In this document: positions 9,143 through 11,071 of the stretch, piece after piece
Layout of the letters: every line of letters starts with the position of its first letter
How positions within the stretch are numbered: position 1 is the first letter of the stretch
Assembly (NCBI GenBank): GCA_947630525.1
Contig: CANRHW010000034.1
Coordinates: 1-11,071, forward strand
From: an uncultured Clostridia bacterium
GTDB taxonomy: Bacteria; Bacillota; Clostridia; UMGS1883
Length of the DNA: 11,071 bases
Reading direction: 5' to 3'
Notes under the pieces: generated by a model
Databases searched by the model: none
The model's input: only the letters and a program-made list of their open reading frames with translations
What the model was told of the DNA's origin: nothing
Translations under genes and position numbers: made by a program

Positions 9143-9844
9143 ATGGAAAAAGACATACCTTTTGTATCGGCGATAATTGTCGCCGCCGGCGGCGCCACAA
9201 GGATGGGCATGAACAAGATGCTCCTCGACCTTGGCTCCAAGAATGTGTTTGAACGTACTGTCGAAGCGTTTGAGGAATGCGGCGCGATTGATGAGATAAT
9301 AGTTGTTTCGTCCAAAGAAAACACGGCGAGATACCGGGAGCTTGTCCGTGCGAACACTTATGCTAAGGTGACGGCTATCGTCACCGGCGGCGCCACCCGT
9401 CAGGAGAGCGTTAGGATAGGCTTGGGAGCCTGTTCGAAAAGTACGGAGCTTGTGGCGATACACGACGGGGCGCGGCCCCTTATCAAAAAAGATACCATTG
9501 AAAAGACCGTCGGCTGGGCCGGCGAATACGGCGCGGCCGCCGCGGCCATTAGGTCGCGGGACAGCATAAAGACCATAGACGACGAGGGCTTTGCCGTGGG
9601 TACGGTGGACCGGGATAAGACCATCCTTGTTCAAACGCCGCAGGTGTTTAAGCGCGATCTCATAGTCCAGGCTCACGAAAAGGCTGCCGCGGAGGGCTTC
9701 AGCGGCACTGATGACTGCGCCCTTGTGGAACGCATGGGCGTCCGGGTTAAGCTGGTATTTTTGACGTATTTTAACATTAAGCTGACGGTGCCCGACGATT
9801 TGGCGCTTGCAAAAGCGGTGCTGACAGTGAGGGGGAAATTATGA
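9143..9844 (+). CDS. ispD: 2-C-methyl-D-erythritol 4-phosphate cytidylyltransferase
   Basis: A 233-residue IspD. It joins CTP to 2-C-methyl-D-erythritol 4-phosphate to give CDP-ME and pyrophosphate, the third step of the MEP isoprenoid pathway, in the cytoplasm. Signatures in order: AIIVAAGGATRMGMNKMLLD (10-29), the Gly-rich CTP-binding loop with R20 and K25; TGGATRQESVRIGL (81-94); IHDGARPLI (106-114); QTPQVF (164-169); GTDD (188-191); NIKLTVPDDL (211-220). The length is usual for the family. The loop reads AAGGATRMG rather than the common AAGxGxRMG, a mild variation. The start at 9143 is preferred because GGGAG (9130-9134) sits 8 bases upstream and the product then starts nine residues before the first beta strand. 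An in-frame ATG at 9113 would add ten residues and has a poorly spaced GAGGGG. Its stop overlaps the ispF start (ATGA). Confidence 0.95.
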   Translation: MEKDIPFVSAIIVAAGGATRMGMNKMLLDLGSKNVFERTVEAFEECGAIDEIIVVSSKENTARYRELVRANTYAKVTAIVTGGATRQESVRIGLGACSKSTELVAIHDGARPLIKKDTIEKTVGWAGEYGAAAAAIRSRDSIKTIDDEGFAVGTVDRDKTILVQTPQVFKRDLIVQAHEKAAAEGFSGTDDCALVERMGVRVKLVFLTYFNIKLTVPDDLALAKAVLTVRGKL

Positions 9845-10308
9845 GGATAGGCTATGGCTGCGACACTCACCGGCTGGTGGAGGGCCGCAGGCTGATTTTA
9901 GGCGGGGTGGACATTGAGCACCCCAAGGGACTTCTGGGCCACAGCGATGCTGACGCTCTGTGCCACAGCATCATTGACGCGCTGTTCGGCGCGGCAAATC
10001 TCGGGGATATAGGTTCCCACTTCCCGGACAGTGATCCCAGTTACAGCGGGGCTGACAGCGTTGCCCTCCTGCGTGAGGCGGGCCGGCTGGTCAGGGAGGC
10101 CGGGTATGAAATTGAAAATATTGACAGCGTTATCATCGCCCAAAAGCCAAAAATGGCGCCGCACGTCAGGGCGATGGCTGAAAATATTGCCGCCGCGCTG
10201 GGAATAGACAGCGGCAAAATAAGCGTCAAGGCCAAGACCAACGAAAAGATGGGCTTCACCGGCCGTGAAGAGGGCATCGAGGCCCGGGCCGTCTGTTTGC
10301 TGGTATAA
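9841..10308 (+). CDS. ispF: 2-C-methyl-D-erythritol 2,4-cyclodiphosphate synthase
   Basis: A 155-residue IspF. It cyclises CDP-ME 2-phosphate to 2-C-methyl-D-erythritol 2,4-cyclodiphosphate with release of CMP, the fifth step of the MEP pathway. The family forms trimers with a divalent metal at each interface active site. Metal ligands are visible as D8 and H10 (GYGCDTHRL) and H42 (LGHSDADALCHS, 32-43). LGDIGSHFPDSDP (54-66) and the CMP-binding KTNEKMGFTGREEGIEA (132-148) are intact; the usual KATTNE-type stretch reads KAKTNE here. Full length for the family. Translationally coupled to ispD by an ATGA overlap. The middle enzyme of the route (IspE) is not in this window, so ispE must be elsewhere. 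The stop TAA merges with the A-tract of the following terminator. Confidence 0.97.
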   Translation: MRIGYGCDTHRLVEGRRLILGGVDIEHPKGLLGHSDADALCHSIIDALFGAANLGDIGSHFPDSDPSYSGADSVALLREAGRLVREAGYEIENIDSVIIAQKPKMAPHVRAMAENIAAALGIDSGKISVKAKTNEKMGFTGREEGIEARAVCLLV

Positions 10309-10314
10309 AAAAAA

Positions 10315-10348
10315 GCTCTGTGGGCAGTATAACCACAGAGTTTTTTTT
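10315..10348 (+). terminator. Rho-independent terminator after ispF
   Basis: An 8-bp perfect stem, CTCTGTGG (10316-10323) with CCACAGAG (10333-10340), a 9-base loop (10324-10332) and eight T at 10341-10348. A preceding A-tract (10307-10314) could lengthen the stem by A-T pairing after a G-T wobble. It begins seven bases after the ispF stop and ends directly against the ribosome binding site of the next gene. Confidence 0.92.
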
Positions 10349-10364
10349 GGAGGTGCGGGCCTTG
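10349..10364 (+). promoter_or_regulatory. Ribosome binding site deciding a TTG start for the htrA-like gene
   Basis: GGAGGTG at 10349-10355 is a strong Shine-Dalgarno site 6 bases before TTG at 10362-10364. The first in-frame ATG is not reached until codon 93, inside the protease domain, so the TTG is the only start that keeps the membrane anchor. The site begins at the base after the terminator T run. Confidence 0.8.
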
Positions 10365-11071
10365 AAAAGATTTTTAAAGGCGGTTTTCTGGACGGTATTT
10401 TCTTTTGGACTGCTGACGGCGGCAGGGATCACGGCCGGGGGACTGTATCTGTCTTTCAGCGACAGAGTAACGCAGCTTTCCGCCGAGGGGCAGCAGCTTT
10501 CCGCCAAGGCGGCGGAACCTCCCGTCCGCGAGGAGCCGGAGCCCGCCCCCGACGCGGCGGATTTGATAGAGGACGCTTTGCCCACCGTGGTTGGCATTAC
10601 CACCTCCGCCGCCCAGGGCACCGGCTCAAGCTGGTATATGGGCAGCGGGGTCATCGTCACGGACAACGGATATATAATAACCAATCAGCATGTGGTGGGC
10701 GAGGGCGACGGGGAAATAACCGTAACCCTCCACAACGGCGCCACCCGCAGCGCAAAACGGATATGGGGCGACAGCTCTCTTGACCTGGCGGTAATAAAAA
10801 TCAGCGGCGACCGTTATACTCCCGCCAGTCTTGGCGACGCCGAAGCTCTGCGCGTGGGGGAGAACGTGTTCGCCATCGGCAACCCTCTGAGTATGCAGTT
10901 TGAGCGGACCGTCACCGCCGGAATCGTCAGCGCACTGGGCCGTACCATTACGGTTGACAGCGGGGGAACTCCCGGCCAGATGGAGGACCTTATTCAGACG
11001 GACGCCTCCATAAATCCCGGCAACAGCGGCGGGCCGCTGCTCAATTCCAACGGCGAGGTGGTGGGCATCAA
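10362..11071 (+). CDS. HtrA/DegP-like membrane-anchored serine protease, 3'-truncated
   Basis: The first 236 codons of an S1C (HtrA/DegP/DegS) protease; the gene runs off the window. Family members degrade or monitor misfolded envelope proteins. A basic N terminus (KRFLK) and one hydrophobic segment (about 8-32) give a signal anchor, so the protease domain faces outside. A Glu/Pro/Ala-rich linker (about 50-67) follows. The trypsin-like domain starts near 68 (LIEDALPTVVGI) and carries the full catalytic triad: H110 in TNQHVV, D141 in SLDLAV and S222 in GNSGGPL, with GSGVIV (94-99) and AIGNPL (171-176) also present. Any C-terminal PDZ domain would lie beyond the window. The TTG start has a strong ribosome site (10349-10355). 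It follows ispF with a terminator between, so it is probably a separate unit or is expressed by read-through; no separate promoter is evident. Confidence 0.93.
   Translation, partial: MKRFLKAVFWTVFSFGLLTAAGITAGGLYLSFSDRVTQLSAEGQQLSAKAAEPPVREEPEPAPDAADLIEDALPTVVGITTSAAQGTGSSWYMGSGVIVTDNGYIITNQHVVGEGDGEITVTLHNGATRSAKRIWGDSSLDLAVIKISGDRYTPASLGDAEALRVGENVFAIGNPLSMQFERTVTAGIVSALGRTITVDSGGTPGQMEDLIQTDASINPGNSGGPLLNSNGEVVGI

Noticed and set aside
8521..9357. 278-codon minus-strand open frame across the CarD gene, its promoter and the ispD start
   Set aside because: It spans two real plus-strand genes and a promoter; no family resemblance.

Overview
The window looks like a chromosomal segment of an anaerobic, moderately high-GC member of the Firmicutes, most likely class Clostridia (an Oscillospiraceae-like lineage is plausible). 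This rests on the combination of a 919-residue SecA with a C-terminal zinc motif, a secA-prfB gene pair, a CarD-family regulator followed by ispD and ispF, strong Shine-Dalgarno sites and sigma-A-type promoters. The lineage is an inference from gene content, not from a marker-gene comparison.

Left arm, minus strand (1-3771): a four-gene operon reads leftwards from a near-consensus promoter at 3743-3771. It encodes a cytoplasmic DUF2264 protein (598 aa), a small membrane-anchored protein of unknown function (219 aa), a 12-TM major facilitator transporter (387 aa) and the first 31 codons of a further gene that leaves the window. All three junctions are 4-base ATGA stop/start overlaps, so the genes are probably made in fixed proportion. 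The DUF2264 protein has an apparent helical-then-beta layout reminiscent of polysaccharide-processing enzymes, and it sits beside a transporter. An uptake and degradation function for a sugar or glycan is therefore a reasonable guess, but no substrate can be read from the sequence.

Divergent control region (3704-3894): two back-to-back promoters with ideal 17-base spacers, one for the DUF2264 operon and one for secA.

Middle, plus strand (3895-8433): secA (preprotein translocase ATPase), prfB (release factor 2) and a GtrA-family membrane protein, closed by a strong terminator at 8408-8433. The secA stop and prfB start overlap, and the secA stop is UGA, the codon RF2 reads. prfB is in one frame and lacks the programmed +1 frameshift found in most bacterial prfB genes.

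Right arm, plus strand (8504-11071): an extended -10 promoter carrying a perfect 8-4-8 inverted repeat drives a CarD-family RNA-polymerase-binding regulator, then ispD and ispF, two enzymes of the MEP isoprenoid pathway. A terminator follows ispF, and an HtrA/DegP-like membrane-anchored serine protease begins immediately after it and runs off the window.

There are no RNA genes, CRISPR arrays or insertion sequences that I can support. No gene-free stretch exceeds 300 bases; the longest is 8329-8589. Most of the window is housekeeping. The least explained part is the DUF2264 operon, and the most unusual regulatory feature is the secA-prfB junction combined with the frameshift-free prfB.
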